A stretch of 64,000 bases of DNA from positions 620,001 through 684,000 of the forward strand of contig NZ_JAAATW010000001.1 of NCBI RefSeq assembly GCF_009908315.1. The letters run 5' to 3'. Origin of the DNA: Paragemmobacter ruber (GTDB lineage: Bacteria; Pseudomonadota; Alphaproteobacteria; Rhodobacterales; Rhodobacteraceae). Below the pieces are notes generated by a model that was not told where the DNA came from, did no database searches, and worked only from the letters and a program-made list of their open reading frames with translations. Positions 35,835 through 45,070 of this stretch are shown here, piece by piece; within the stretch, counting starts at the first letter, position 1; each line of letters starts with the position of its first letter. A program made the position numbers and the translations under genes.

Positions 35835-36650
35835 TCACTCCTGCGGCGCGGTGGACAGGATGTATTCCGCCATCTCGCTGCACATCGTGATCATCTTTTC
35901 CGACGGGTCATAGAAGGCGTTGGCCTCTTCGCAAGGCGCCACCTGCACCCCCACGGGCTCGGGCAGAGTCCAGACGGAATTGAGGTAATCCACCTCCTCC
36001 AGAATCGCCGCCTCGATGTAATCCGCAGGCTCACCCTCGCCCTGCCAGACAAGGCTATCGCCCGGCCCCGCGGCCTCCAGCTCATCCAGATAGACACCCC
36101 ATGACCCGGCGGCGAGGTCGAACTCGTCGGGGCATGTCGCCGCGCGATCCTCGGGCAGGCCATAGTCCACAGCCAGCGCCTCGCGCTCCTCCGGCGCGCC
36201 CCCGTAGTAAAGGCAAAGATAGGTGAAATACCGCCGCTCATCTGGCGAATGAACGCCCCAGAAGGCCGGCTCATACCCCGCTTCCGCCGTTTCGACCGCG
36301 CTCGCCCACCAGAAATTCGCCGCCGCCGCAACCTTGGCCTCGGACGATTCGGCATCCCACAGCCGGTCGATCATCACGACCGACAGCACATCCGCCGCAT
36401 CCTCCTCCAGCCCCAGCACGGGCAACTGCATCACGTCGATCAGCGCGTGGCCGAGTTCGTGATAGAAGATCGTCAGCATCACGTCGCGGGCATACCACTC
36501 CGCATCGGTCAGGTTCAGCTCTTCGCCGGCGAGACTGTCGTCTTCCCCACCCTGTCCGTCCCCGGACGGCCCCTTGTAGCCAAGGCTCTGCGCCGCCGCC
36601 CCGCAGGACAGCGACAGACAGATAACAAGGGAACCGATCAAACGCAGCAT
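35835..36650 (-). CDS. DUF4344 secreted zinc metallopeptidase-like protein
   Basis: This 271-aa exported protein has a signal peptide MLRLIGSLVICLSLSCGAAA (AQS cleavage). The metallopeptidase motif HELGHALIDVMQLPVLGLEE (HExxH followed by a downstream Glu and EEDAADVL) is the hallmark of the DUF4344 family. The mature chain is acidic and carries several conserved cysteines. ATG 36650 is chosen for the signal peptide; a longer frame runs into the intergenic region. A TGTGATCACA palindrome lies 45 nt upstream. It is transcribed leftwards and ends just before the twin palindrome of sdhC. The substrate is unknown. Confidence 0.82.
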   Translation of the reverse strand: MLRLIGSLVICLSLSCGAAAQSLGYKGPSGDGQGGEDDSLAGEELNLTDAEWYARDVMLTIFYHELGHALIDVMQLPVLGLEEDAADVLSVVMIDRLWDAESSEAKVAAAANFWWASAVETAEAGYEPAFWGVHSPDERRYFTYLCLYYGGAPEEREALAVDYGLPEDRAATCPDEFDLAAGSWGVYLDELEAAGPGDSLVWQGEGEPADYIEAAILEEVDYLNSVWTLPEPVGVQVAPCEEANAFYDPSEKMITMCSEMAEYILSTAPQE

Positions 36651-36693
36651 GATTGAACTCTTGCCGAACGCGCCGCACCGATCAAGCGCGATT

Positions 36694-36705
36694 TTGTGAT
36701 CACAA
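36694..36705. promoter_or_regulatory. single TTGTGATCACAA palindrome upstream of the metallopeptidase gene
   Basis: A perfect 12-bp palindrome sits in the 61-bp gap between the mesaconyl-CoA hydratase stop and the DUF4344 start. It is the same core as the paired sites of sdhC and sucC, here in one copy. Confidence 0.5.
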
Positions 36706-36711
36706 GCCCCC

Positions 36712-37743
36712 TCACACGGGCACCAGCGCCCAGTAATCCAGATCCAGCAGAACCTCGGGCAGGTATTTCCCATCCGCCCCCTTCAGGCCAAAGGGCGCCG
36801 CGCCGTCCTTCACCGCCACCAGCCGCAGGCGCAGCGCACCCACGCCCGGCGTCGCGGTTTCCGCGCGGTCCAGCACCTCGGACCAGGCCCGCACCGTATC
36901 CCCCGCAAAACAGGGGTTGGCATGGGCGCCCCCGTTCAGCGCCACGATCATCTGCGCATTGGCCAACCCGTTGAACGACAGGGCGCGGGCCAGCGAAATC
37001 ACGTGGCCCCCATAGATCAGCCGCCGCCCATCCTCGCGCTGGGTCACGTCGAAATGCACCTTCGACGTGTTCTGCCACAGCCGCGTCGCCATCAGGTGAT
37101 CGGCCTCTTCCACCGTCACCCCATCCACGTGGTCGATCCGCTCACCCACCGCGTAATCCGCAAAGCGGTGCCGCTCCCCCGCCAGCGCGAAATCGTAGCG
37201 CGAAAAGTCCAGCTCTTCAGGCAACACCAGCGCCTCGGGCTGCACCACAGGCGCAAGCGACGGCACCACCGCCGCTGGGGCAGGCGCTTCGAGACGCGCT
37301 TTCTTCACCATCACCCAACGCACATATTCCAGCACCGCCTCGTCGCGCTGGTTGATCCCGCGGGTGCGGACATAGACCACGCCCGACTTGCCGTTCGAGT
37401 TCTCCTTCAACCCGATCACGGTCGATTCCGACCGCAGCGTATCGCCCGCATAGACCGGGGCCAGCCAGCGCCCCTCGGCATAGCCGAGGTTCGCCACCGC
37501 ATTCAGGCTGATATCCGGCACGGTCTTGCCGAAGACCACATGAAAGGCGATCAGGTCATCCATGGGCGCCGCAGGCAGCCCGCAGCCCCGCGCGAACGCG
37601 TCGGACGAATACAACGCCCCCCGCGCAGGATAGAGCGCATGGTAAAGCGCGCGCTCCCCGCCCGACACCGTGCGCGGCACGGCATGGACGATCGTCTCGC
37701 CCAGAGTGTAATCCTCGAAAAACCGCCCCGGATTGGTCTTCAT
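36712..37743 (-). CDS. mch: mesaconyl-CoA hydratase (beta-methylmalyl-CoA dehydratase)
   Basis: This 343-aa double-hotdog enzyme of the MaoC/R-hydratase superfamily interconverts mesaconyl-CoA and beta-methylmalyl-CoA in the ethylmalonyl-CoA pathway. It begins MKTNPGRFFEDYTLGETIVH; the first hotdog contains SSDAFARGCGLPAAPMDDL and YAGDTLRSESTVIGLKENS, the second VTVEEADHLMATRLWQNTSK and IYGGHVISLARALSFNGL. In Rhodobacter sphaeroides the corresponding gene also lies near sdh. With mcl2 close by, the window carries two of the glyoxylate-shunt-replacing functions. A general MaoC dehydratase is the alternative call. Confidence 0.86.
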   Translation of the reverse strand: MKTNPGRFFEDYTLGETIVHAVPRTVSGGERALYHALYPARGALYSSDAFARGCGLPAAPMDDLIAFHVVFGKTVPDISLNAVANLGYAEGRWLAPVYAGDTLRSESTVIGLKENSNGKSGVVYVRTRGINQRDEAVLEYVRWVMVKKARLEAPAPAAVVPSLAPVVQPEALVLPEELDFSRYDFALAGERHRFADYAVGERIDHVDGVTVEEADHLMATRLWQNTSKVHFDVTQREDGRRLIYGGHVISLARALSFNGLANAQMIVALNGGAHANPCFAGDTVRAWSEVLDRAETATPGVGALRLRLVAVKDGAAPFGLKGADGKYLPEVLLDLDYWALVPV

Positions 37744-37758
37744 CGCCTGCCTTCTCCC

Positions 37759-37786
37759 GTAGGATGGGCAAGACTGCCCATCCTAC
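37759..37786. repeat. REP-like palindrome GTAGGATGGGCA, unit 1
   Basis: GTAGGATGGGCA and TGCCCATCCTAC form a perfect 12-bp stem around AGAC. It lies between mch and the DUF1737 gene and is followed 18 nt later by a second unit. Arms start with GTAG, the head tetranucleotide usual in REP elements. Confidence 0.8.
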
Positions 37787-37804
37787 CCACCCGTCTCTGT
37801 CCCC

Positions 37805-37832
37805 GTAGGATGGGCCAGTCGGCCCATCCTAC
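37805..37832. repeat. REP-like palindrome, unit 2
   Basis: GTAGGATGGGCC and GGCCCATCCTAC form a 12-bp stem around AGTC. The end of the DUF1737 gene lies within it: the TAG stop (minus strand, 37829-37831) is the GTAG head of the repeat. Confidence 0.8.
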
Positions 37833-38032
37833 ATCTCACCCAGTTTCACATCCGGCGCATAGGTCCCCGGCACATCCTTCACCACCGCCTGCCCACAGCG
37901 CATGACGCCGCGCGCGGCGTCGAAGGCATAGGTCGGCCCGCCATGCAGTTCCCACCCCTTGTTCAGGGCTGCCGTCACCTTGTGGCAAAAGGCGGATGTG
38001 TCATCCTCCGACAGGAAGCGGTACAGTTTCAT
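37829..38032 (-). CDS. DUF1737 small protein
   Basis: This 67-aa protein begins MKLYRFLSEDDTSAFCHKVT and continues ALNKGWELHGGPTYAFD, the DUF1737 pattern of a short alpha/beta fold with GW.L.G.P. Function is unknown. The last codon and stop lie in a REP-like palindrome, so the C terminus may have been set by insertion of the repeat. It is 15 nt downstream of the NnrU gene and probably co-transcribed with it. Confidence 0.82.
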   Translation of the reverse strand: MKLYRFLSEDDTSAFCHKVTAALNKGWELHGGPTYAFDAARGVMRCGQAVVKDVPGTYAPDVKLGEM

Positions 38033-38047
38033 CCTCTCACCCCCCGA

Positions 38048-38596
38048 TCAGCCCCACGGCTGATAGCCCAGCCAGTTGTGGATCAACATGATCCCCACCG
38101 TGACGACCACCGTCCCCACGATCGCCTTCCACTCCGCCCCGGGCTTGGCCACCGGCGGGGTCCAGTCCCGCTGCGCCCGGTTGATCAGGATGACCGACAC
38201 CACCGCCCAAGCCAGCAGCCCACCGAACAGGATCAGCGACGGCAGATCACCATTCACCAGAAGATGCGCCACCGCCCAGGTCTTCACCGCCGTCAGTTGC
38301 GGATGCCGGATGCGCCGCGCCAGCGCGGCCTTGGTGCCCGACGCCGCATAAAGATAGACGGCAAACACCATCAGCAGGTTGTTGATCCCCACCAGCGCCG
38401 CATTGCGGCCCCACCAGACCGCCGCCTCCGCCTTCGCCGCGCCATAGCCGAAATACATCATCACGACCGAGGCGAGGATGGCCACGGCCACGATCCCCCG
38501 GCCCGCATTGCCCAGACGCGCCCGCGCCTCAGGCACCACGCGCTTGAACAGATGCGCCCCCCACCACAGGGCCATGCCAAGGATCAACAGGGTCAT
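38048..38596 (-). CDS. NnrU-family membrane protein
   Basis: This 182-aa protein has five to six membrane helices. It begins MTLLILGMALWWGAHLFKRV, and the block IRHPQLTAVKTWAVAHLLVN (a HPxL..K.WA.AHLL.NGD motif) is characteristic of NnrU, a family related to MnmE-like steroid 5-alpha reductase/isoprenylcysteine methyltransferase folds and first noted in nitrite/nitric-oxide reductase loci. No denitrification genes occur here. Its role is uncertain. It follows mcl2 on the same strand by 41 nt. Confidence 0.87.
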   Translation of the reverse strand: MTLLILGMALWWGAHLFKRVVPEARARLGNAGRGIVAVAILASVVMMYFGYGAAKAEAAVWWGRNAALVGINNLLMVFAVYLYAASGTKAALARRIRHPQLTAVKTWAVAHLLVNGDLPSLILFGGLLAWAVVSVILINRAQRDWTPPVAKPGAEWKAIVGTVVVTVGIMLIHNWLGYQPWG

Positions 38597-38637
38597 CGCT
38601 CACACCTCCTGGCTACCGACGCCGCCGCACCCTGCCC

Positions 38638-39531
38638 CTATTCCGCGCCCACCGCAATTCTCTGCACCCCGAACGCCTGCACCCCGGCTTCCAGCAGCCG
38701 GATCGCCTCGGCCCGCGCCAGCACCGCCTGCGCGCTCACCACATGCAGGTTCTCCACGATCCGCCCGTCCAGCACCGCCACGCCCTGCCCCTGCGCCTGC
38801 GCCGCGTTGAAGGCGGCGATCTGCCGCCGCGCCAGATCGACCTCTGCCTCGCTGGGGGCAAAGGCGGCATTGGCGATCTCCACCTGCGCGGGATGGATCA
38901 GCGTCTTGCCGTCAAACCCCATGTCACGCCCCTGCGCACATTCCGCCGCCAGCCCCGCCTCATCCCTGAACGCGTTGAAGACCCCGTCCACGATCACCCG
39001 GCCATGCGCCCGCGCCGCCAGCAGGCACATCCCCAGCCCCGCCATCAGGGGCATCCGGTCCGCCCGGCTCCGGCAGCCCAGTTCCTTGGCCAGATCGTTC
39101 GTCCCCATCACCATCCCTGCCAGCCGGGTATGCGCTGCGATGGCGGCGGCGTTCAGCATCCCCGCCGCCGTCTCCATCATCGCCCAGAGGGGCTTTTCCC
39201 CCGCCACCGCCGCCACGGCATCAAGATCCGCCGGACCATTCACCTTTGGCACAAGGATCGCCTCCACACCCGGATGGGCGGCAAAGGCCGCCGCATCCGC
39301 GCGCCCCCAATCCGTGTCAAAGCCATTGATCCGCACGATCCGCGCCCGTGGGGCATAATCAACTTCGGCAAGAAACCGCGCCAGCGTCGCCCGGGCGGCA
39401 ACCTTCTCTTCCGGGGCGACCGCATCCTCCAGATCGAAGATGATCGCATCCGCAGCCAGACCGCGCGCCTTCTCCAGCGCGCGCTCCTTCGAGCCGGGAA
39501 TATACAGCACAGACCGGTAAGGGCGTGTCAT
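38638..39531 (-). CDS. mcl2: (3S)-malyl-CoA thioesterase, CitE/HpcH family
   Basis: This 297-aa TIM-barrel protein of the HpcH/HpaI-CitE family starts RSVLYIPGSKERALEKARGL, with DAIIFDLEDAVAPEEK (metal-binding Glu/Asp), RINGFDTDWGRAD and MMETAAGMLNAAAIA. The C-terminal lid is KTLIHPAQVEIANAAFAPS. In R. sphaeroides the paralogue Mcl2 hydrolyses (3S)-malyl-CoA, giving apparent malate synthase activity, and lies near mdh as here. A citrate-lyase-beta or lyase function is the alternative; the genomic context favours Mcl2. Confidence 0.82.
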   Translation of the reverse strand: MTRPYRSVLYIPGSKERALEKARGLAADAIIFDLEDAVAPEEKVAARATLARFLAEVDYAPRARIVRINGFDTDWGRADAAAFAAHPGVEAILVPKVNGPADLDAVAAVAGEKPLWAMMETAAGMLNAAAIAAHTRLAGMVMGTNDLAKELGCRSRADRMPLMAGLGMCLLAARAHGRVIVDGVFNAFRDEAGLAAECAQGRDMGFDGKTLIHPAQVEIANAAFAPSEAEVDLARRQIAAFNAAQAQGQGVAVLDGRIVENLHVVSAQAVLARAEAIRLLEAGVQAFGVQRIAVGAE

Positions 39532-39600
39532 CCGAGTCGCCTCCGCGCAAGATTCTTTCGCCTAAAGGCACGATTTCGGAAGTATCGGCAAGCCCCATAA

Positions 39601-41220
<1,620 letters not shown>

Positions 41221-41245
41221 TCGCCCGACCCGTGCTAATCCAGAC

Positions 41246-41270
41246 GGGGCGCCCTGCCACGGGGCGCCCC
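41246..41270 (+). terminator. terminator after mdh
   Basis: GGGGCGCCC (41246-41254) pairs with GGGCGCCCC (41262-41270) around a 7-nt loop and is followed by TCTTCGTTTC, 25 nt after the mdh stop. Confidence 0.72.
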
Positions 41271-41297
41271 TCTTCGTTTCCCTGAAAGGCCCACCCG

Positions 41298-41465
41298 ATG
41301 GACTATGGCAAGAACGGCAATCCGAAGGCCGCCAAGGACAGCCACCACCCACTCGACCAGCCCCGCCGTGGCGCGCCCAAGGGCGATGCGGCGGCGGCGC
41401 AGAAAAAGGCCGAACTGCTCGCCCGCATGAAGGCGGCCGCCGCGGCGCGCAAGACCAAGGACTGA
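41298..41465 (+). CDS. 55-aa basic alanine/lysine-rich small protein
   Basis: A short frame starts at ATG 41298 and ends TGA 41463-41465. It begins MDYGKNGNPKAAKDSHHPLD and ends with a charged helix AAAAQKKAELLARMKAAAAA. Codon use follows the high-GC third-position pattern of real genes here, and GAAAGG lies upstream. Similar MDYGK-starting short proteins are, as far as I recall, common in Rhodobacterales, but the family has no function. Its lysine/alanine-rich helix could bind nucleic acid. It lies between mdh and a periplasmic protein gene. Confidence 0.6.
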   Translation: MDYGKNGNPKAAKDSHHPLDQPRRGAPKGDAAAAQKKAELLARMKAAAAARKTKD

Positions 41466-41487
41466 CCCCAGACCGGAGGCCACGATC

Positions 41488-42690
41488 ATGCCCAGACGTC
41501 CCGCCTCCCACGCTCTCCTCCTGTCGGCGCTGCTGTTCGCGCCGCTGCCCGTCGCGGCACAGGACCTCTCGGCCAGCATCGCCGCAGACGGCCTTGCCGC
41601 GACCGAAGCAGAACTCGCCGCCCTCCCCACCCCGACAGAGGCCGACCGCTTCGCCCTGGGGGGCCTCCGCTTCCTGCGGGCCGTCGAGACCACCTATCAG
41701 ACCCGCTGGCGCACGGGCCTTGACGATCCCTCCGGTATGGTCCCTCTCCTGCGCCTCGAACAGGGCGTCTCGCCCGCGGCCAGCTCCTCCCCCGGCGACG
41801 TTTCCGCCCTCTTCGCGCAGGTCGCCACCGACATGGCCTCCGCCCGCGCCCCCCTCGCAGGTCTGTCCGAAGGCCCCGAATTCAGCGTGGAAATCCGCCT
41901 CGCCGACCTCTGGTTCGACGTGAATGCCGACGGGACGCGCACGCCTGACGAAGACCTGATGCAACTCCTCGGCCCCACCCTCATGGGCTGGCGCTGGTTC
42001 GACCGCGACCCCGCCGCCCCCGCGCCCGTGATCCGCTTCGACCGCGCCGATGCCGCCTGGCTTTCGGCCTATACTCACCTTCTCGAAGGCACGGCAAAGA
42101 TCATCCTCGCCTATGATCCGACCGATGCCATTACCCGCGCCGCCTCTGCCCGCACGGCGATGCAGGCCATCTCCCCGCCCTATGCCGAAGAGATTTTCGT
42201 CATCCGCCCCTGGGTCGATGCGCTCTGGGTCATGCTCGACGCGCTGGATCAGCAGCCCGACGCCGCCCGCCTTGCGCAGGCCCGCGACCATTTCCTCGCC
42301 ATGATCGCCGACAACCGCGCCTTCTGGACGGCCGTCGAAAAGGAGACGGACAATGACGCCGAATGGCTTCCCAACGCGCGCCAGACCTCTGCGCTCGGCC
42401 TGACGCTCCCACCGGAAACCGGCCTCACATGGCTTGCCGTTCTGGCCGATGGCGAGGCGCTCCTGAAGGGCGAGAAGCTCATCCCCTACTGGCGCTTGGG
42501 TGATGGCGGCGGCGTGAACCTCGCCCGCATGTTCACCGATCCCGCGCCCATCGACGTGAAGGACTGGATACAGGGCACGGGCGCCCTGCCCTATCTCGAA
42601 CAGGGCGCCACAGTCAGCGCCGACAGCTGGCAGCGGTTCGAGGCGATGATGGGCGGGGACGCGATGCTCATGTCGGTCTGGCTGAACTGA
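41488..42690 (+). CDS. periplasmic protein of unknown function with a DxDxDG-like loop
   Basis: This 400-aa exported protein has a signal peptide (MPRRPASHALLLSALLFAPL, AQD cleavage). A WFDVNADGTRTPDEDL segment near residue 145-160 looks like a single calcium-binding EF-hand-type loop. The rest is helix-rich with conserved Trp residues (GWRWFDRD, PWVDALWVML). It starts 22 nt after the 55-aa gene, so the two probably form an operon. I do not recognise a characterised homologue; similar proteins occur as conserved hypotheticals. A compound palindrome follows it. Confidence 0.72.
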   Translation: MPRRPASHALLLSALLFAPLPVAAQDLSASIAADGLAATEAELAALPTPTEADRFALGGLRFLRAVETTYQTRWRTGLDDPSGMVPLLRLEQGVSPAASSSPGDVSALFAQVATDMASARAPLAGLSEGPEFSVEIRLADLWFDVNADGTRTPDEDLMQLLGPTLMGWRWFDRDPAAPAPVIRFDRADAAWLSAYTHLLEGTAKIILAYDPTDAITRAASARTAMQAISPPYAEEIFVIRPWVDALWVMLDALDQQPDAARLAQARDHFLAMIADNRAFWTAVEKETDNDAEWLPNARQTSALGLTLPPETGLTWLAVLADGEALLKGEKLIPYWRLGDGGGVNLARMFTDPAPIDVKDWIQGTGALPYLEQGATVSADSWQRFEAMMGGDAMLMSVWLN

Positions 42691-42767
42691 GGGCGGCGCA
42701 TGGGCCGAATGGCCCATCCTACCCCGCGCCGCCGCCTGTAGGATGGGCCATCCGGCCCATGCCGCCC
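42691..42767. repeat. inverted pair of REP-like palindromes
   Basis: Two units of the GTAGGATGGGC repeat face each other: 42700-42722 and 42738-42760, with outer flanks GGGCGGC and GCCGCCC, giving an imperfect palindrome of about 77 bp. Each unit keeps one intact GTAG-headed arm (the inner one) and one shortened outer arm. This BIME-like arrangement starts at the stop of the preceding gene. Confidence 0.72.
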
Positions 42768-42853
42768 TTTGTGCATGATCGCACGCCGTGGAAATTCCAG
42801 CTCACCCCCTCTCTCCAAATTTGTATGCACACTCTGCTGCACAAAGGGCGGCA
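42760..42853. repeat. 16-bp perfect inverted repeat upstream of pepT
   Basis: TGCCGCCCTTTGTGCA (42760-42775) is exactly complementary to TGCACAAAGGGCGGCA (42838-42853), enclosing 62 nt. The inner part contains GTATGCAC (42823-42830), the same octamer repeated before lpd. It may be a large hairpin in the pepT leader or the ends of a tiny mobile element; it encodes nothing. Confidence 0.7.
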
Positions 42854-42933
42854 CAGCCGATTTCACCCAACGTCCCGCCACCATTGACTTCCCCCCGCCC
42901 CCACGGCCACATCCCCCTGACAGGGGACCCACC

Positions 42934-44172
42934 ATGACAACACGCACCGAAGACCTCGCCGCCCGCCTGATGCGCTACTGCGCCATCGACACCCAATCTG
43001 ACGCCGACAGCCCCAGCCAGCCCTCCACCGCGATCCAGCTCACCCTCGCCCGTCTTCTGGTCGAGGAACTCACACAGATCGGCGCCTCCGATGTCACCCT
43101 CACCGATTACGGCACCGTGCTTGCCACCATCCCCGCCACGGCAGAGGGCCCCACAATCGGCTTCCTCGCCCATATGGACACCGCGCCCCAGTTCAACGCC
43201 ACCGGCGTGAAACCCCGCCTGATCCGCGGCTACAATGGCGGCGCGATTACCTTTCCTGACAACCCGACCCTGACCCTCACCCCCGACGCCTCACCCAACC
43301 TGTTGAAAAAGCTGGGCCATGACATCGTCACCGCCTCCGGCACCACCCTTCTCGGCGCCGATGACAAGGCCGGGATCGCCATCATCCTCCATACCGCGCA
43401 AACCCTTCTGAACGACCCGGCAATCCCCCACGGCCCCATCCGCCTCGCCTTCACGCCAGACGAGGAAATCGGCCGCGGTGTGGACAAGCGCCTGCCGAAG
43501 GACCTCGCCGTGGACTGGGCCTATACCTTCGATGGCGGCGAGGCGGGCGAAATCGAATATGAAACCTTCTCCGCCGACGGGGCCGAGGTGCGCATCGAAG
43601 GCGTCTCCATCCATCCCGGCTGGGCCAAGGGCAAGATGGTCAACGCCATCCACCTCGCCGCAAAGATCATCGCCGCCCTGCCGCAGCACACCATGCTGCC
43701 CGAACTCACCGATGGCCGCGACGGTTTCATCCACGCAACCGAAATGACGGGCGGCTCCTCTGCCATGACACTCCGCTTCATCCTGCGCGATTTCGAACGC
43801 GAAGGGCTTGAAGAGAAGGGCAAAATCCTCCGTGCCGTCTGCGATGCCGTGCAGGCGTCTGAGCCCCGCGCCAGCATCACCTGCACGATCACGCCGCAGT
43901 ACCGCAACATGCGCTACTGGCTGGAAAAGGACATGCGCCCTGTCACGCTGGCACAGGATGCCTGCCGCGACATCGGCCTCGATCCCGTCTCTGTCCCGAT
44001 CCGCGGCGGCACCGACGGCTCGCGCCTGACGGAAATGGGCGTTCCCTGCCCCAACCTCTTCACAGGGATGCAGGAAATTCACGGGCCTCTGGAATGGGTC
44101 TCGGTGCAGGACATGGAACGCGCCTCGGACCTGATGCTCGCCCTCCTGCGCCGCGCGGCGGCGCAGACGTAG
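42934..44172 (+). CDS. pepT: peptidase T (tripeptide aminopeptidase)
   Basis: This 412-aa M20B zinc exopeptidase removes N-terminal residues from tripeptides. Zinc-site motifs are FLAHMDTAPQFN (His80, Asp82), GADDKAGIA (Asp143), TPDEEIGRG (Glu177/178) and a C-terminal FTGMQEIHGPLEW histidine. Length matches the family. ATG 42934 begins the M20 N terminus MTTRTEDLAARLMRYCAID; an upstream frame runs through the inverted-repeat leader and is not homologous. The TAG stop is the head of a REP-like palindrome (44169-44196). Confidence 0.93.
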   Translation: MTTRTEDLAARLMRYCAIDTQSDADSPSQPSTAIQLTLARLLVEELTQIGASDVTLTDYGTVLATIPATAEGPTIGFLAHMDTAPQFNATGVKPRLIRGYNGGAITFPDNPTLTLTPDASPNLLKKLGHDIVTASGTTLLGADDKAGIAIILHTAQTLLNDPAIPHGPIRLAFTPDEEIGRGVDKRLPKDLAVDWAYTFDGGEAGEIEYETFSADGAEVRIEGVSIHPGWAKGKMVNAIHLAAKIIAALPQHTMLPELTDGRDGFIHATEMTGGSSAMTLRFILRDFEREGLEEKGKILRAVCDAVQASEPRASITCTITPQYRNMRYWLEKDMRPVTLAQDACRDIGLDPVSVPIRGGTDGSRLTEMGVPCPNLFTGMQEIHGPLEWVSVQDMERASDLMLALLRRAAAQT

Positions 44173-44196
44173 GATGGGCAATCCTGCCCATCCTAC
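44169..44196. repeat. REP-like palindrome at the pepT stop
   Basis: GTAGGATGGGCA and TGCCCATCCTAC form a perfect 12-bp stem around ATCC. It provides the pepT stop codon (TAG, 44170-44172) and the ATG (44174) from which the next frame opens. Confidence 0.8.
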
Positions 44197-44860
44197 CCGG
44201 CAGCTCCCCTCGCCCTACGCTGCCCCCGGCTTCTACGAAGACGCCCTCGCAAAGGGGCGCCACCGCGACATCGTCGGTGGCCGTTGGGACGAAACGCCCC
44301 GCATCGTCCTCCCCCTCCTCCGCGAACACGGCCTCACCGCCACCGACCACCTGCTCGACATCGGCGCGGGCGCGCTCCGCCTCGGCCGCCATCTCGCGCC
44401 CATGGTCGCCGCCTATTGGGCGACCGACGCCTCCCGCGCCCTGATGCTCAAGGGTTGGGAAACCGAACTGGAGGACGCCGCCCAGCAGGCCCTCCCGCAA
44501 GACCGGCTGATCGAAGACGCCGCCTTCGCCTATCCCGAAATTCCCGAAACCATCACCTTCGCCCTCGCCTTCGCCGTCTTCACCCATCTCCCGGCCTCCG
44601 ATCTTCACAAGGCGTTGACCAATCTCCGCCCGCGCTTCCCGCACCTGCGCCATGTGATCTTCACGGTTTTCCTCGCCCCCGAAGGCCATCACGGCCCCCG
44701 CCGCCAGAATGACGGCGTCGTGACACATCCCGACCGCTTCCCCTGGCATATGACCGAAGCAGAGGTCCGCCAGATCGCTGAAACCGCAGGCTTCACCGCC
44801 ACCGCCCAGCCGCACCGCCTGCCCCGGGGGCAGGTTATGTTCACGGCGCATCCCCGCTGA
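44174..44860 (+). CDS. class I SAM-dependent methyltransferase
   Basis: This frame of 228 aa has the Rossmann SAM-binding motif HLLDIGAGALRLGRHLA followed by YWATDAS (acidic loop) and TFALAFAVFTHL, typical of class I methyltransferases. Homology begins around GFYEDALAKGRHRDIVGGRW, suggesting sugar, small-molecule or lipid methylation; the acceptor is unknown. The only suitable ATG (44174) lies inside a REP-like palindrome, so the first dozen residues are repeat-encoded and the native start may have been lost or lie elsewhere. It follows pepT by 1 nt. Confidence 0.75.
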   Translation: MGNPAHPTRQLPSPYAAPGFYEDALAKGRHRDIVGGRWDETPRIVLPLLREHGLTATDHLLDIGAGALRLGRHLAPMVAAYWATDASRALMLKGWETELEDAAQQALPQDRLIEDAAFAYPEIPETITFALAFAVFTHLPASDLHKALTNLRPRFPHLRHVIFTVFLAPEGHHGPRRQNDGVVTHPDRFPWHMTEAEVRQIAETAGFTATAQPHRLPRGQVMFTAHPR

Positions 44861-44863
44861 AAC

Positions 44864-44890
44864 CCCGCCCCGTGTCAGGCCCGGGGCGGG
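44864..44890 (+). terminator. hairpin after the methyltransferase gene
   Basis: CCCGCCCC (44864-44871) pairs with GGGGCGGG (44883-44890), 3 nt after the stop and before the sucC regulatory region. It has a short pyrimidine tail (CTTCC). Confidence 0.6.
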
Positions 44891-44932
44891 CTTCCGGCTC
44901 GAATCACTCTTTATCGCTAACGGAATCCTGCT

Positions 44933-44965
44933 TGTGATCACACTTTTTCAGGGTGTGATCACAAA
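44933..44965 (+). promoter_or_regulatory. twin TGTGATCACA operator upstream of sucC
   Basis: TGTGATCACA (44933-44942), CTTTTTC, AGGG, TGTGATCACA (44954-44963), with centres 21 bp apart. It is 31/33 identical to the element upstream of sdhC and in the same orientation relative to transcription. It lies 105 nt before the sucC ATG and just upstream of a likely -10 hexamer. Confidence 0.75.
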
Positions 44966-44999
44966 ATGTCGATTTTTCCCGGCAAACCCCGGTATCCCG

Positions 45000-45005
45000 T
45001 AGAAT
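45000..45005 (+). promoter_or_regulatory. candidate -10 hexamer of the suc operon
   Basis: TAGAAT stands 37 nt downstream of the twin palindromes and 65 nt before sucC. No good -35 hexamer is visible at the usual distance, which would fit an activator-dependent promoter with the palindromes near -55 and -75. Confidence 0.4.
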
Positions 45006-45070
45006 ACCGTTTCAACCCTGCCCATTTCCGTGGCAAGACCCCGCAAAACCACTAGGACGGGACGGTTGCG

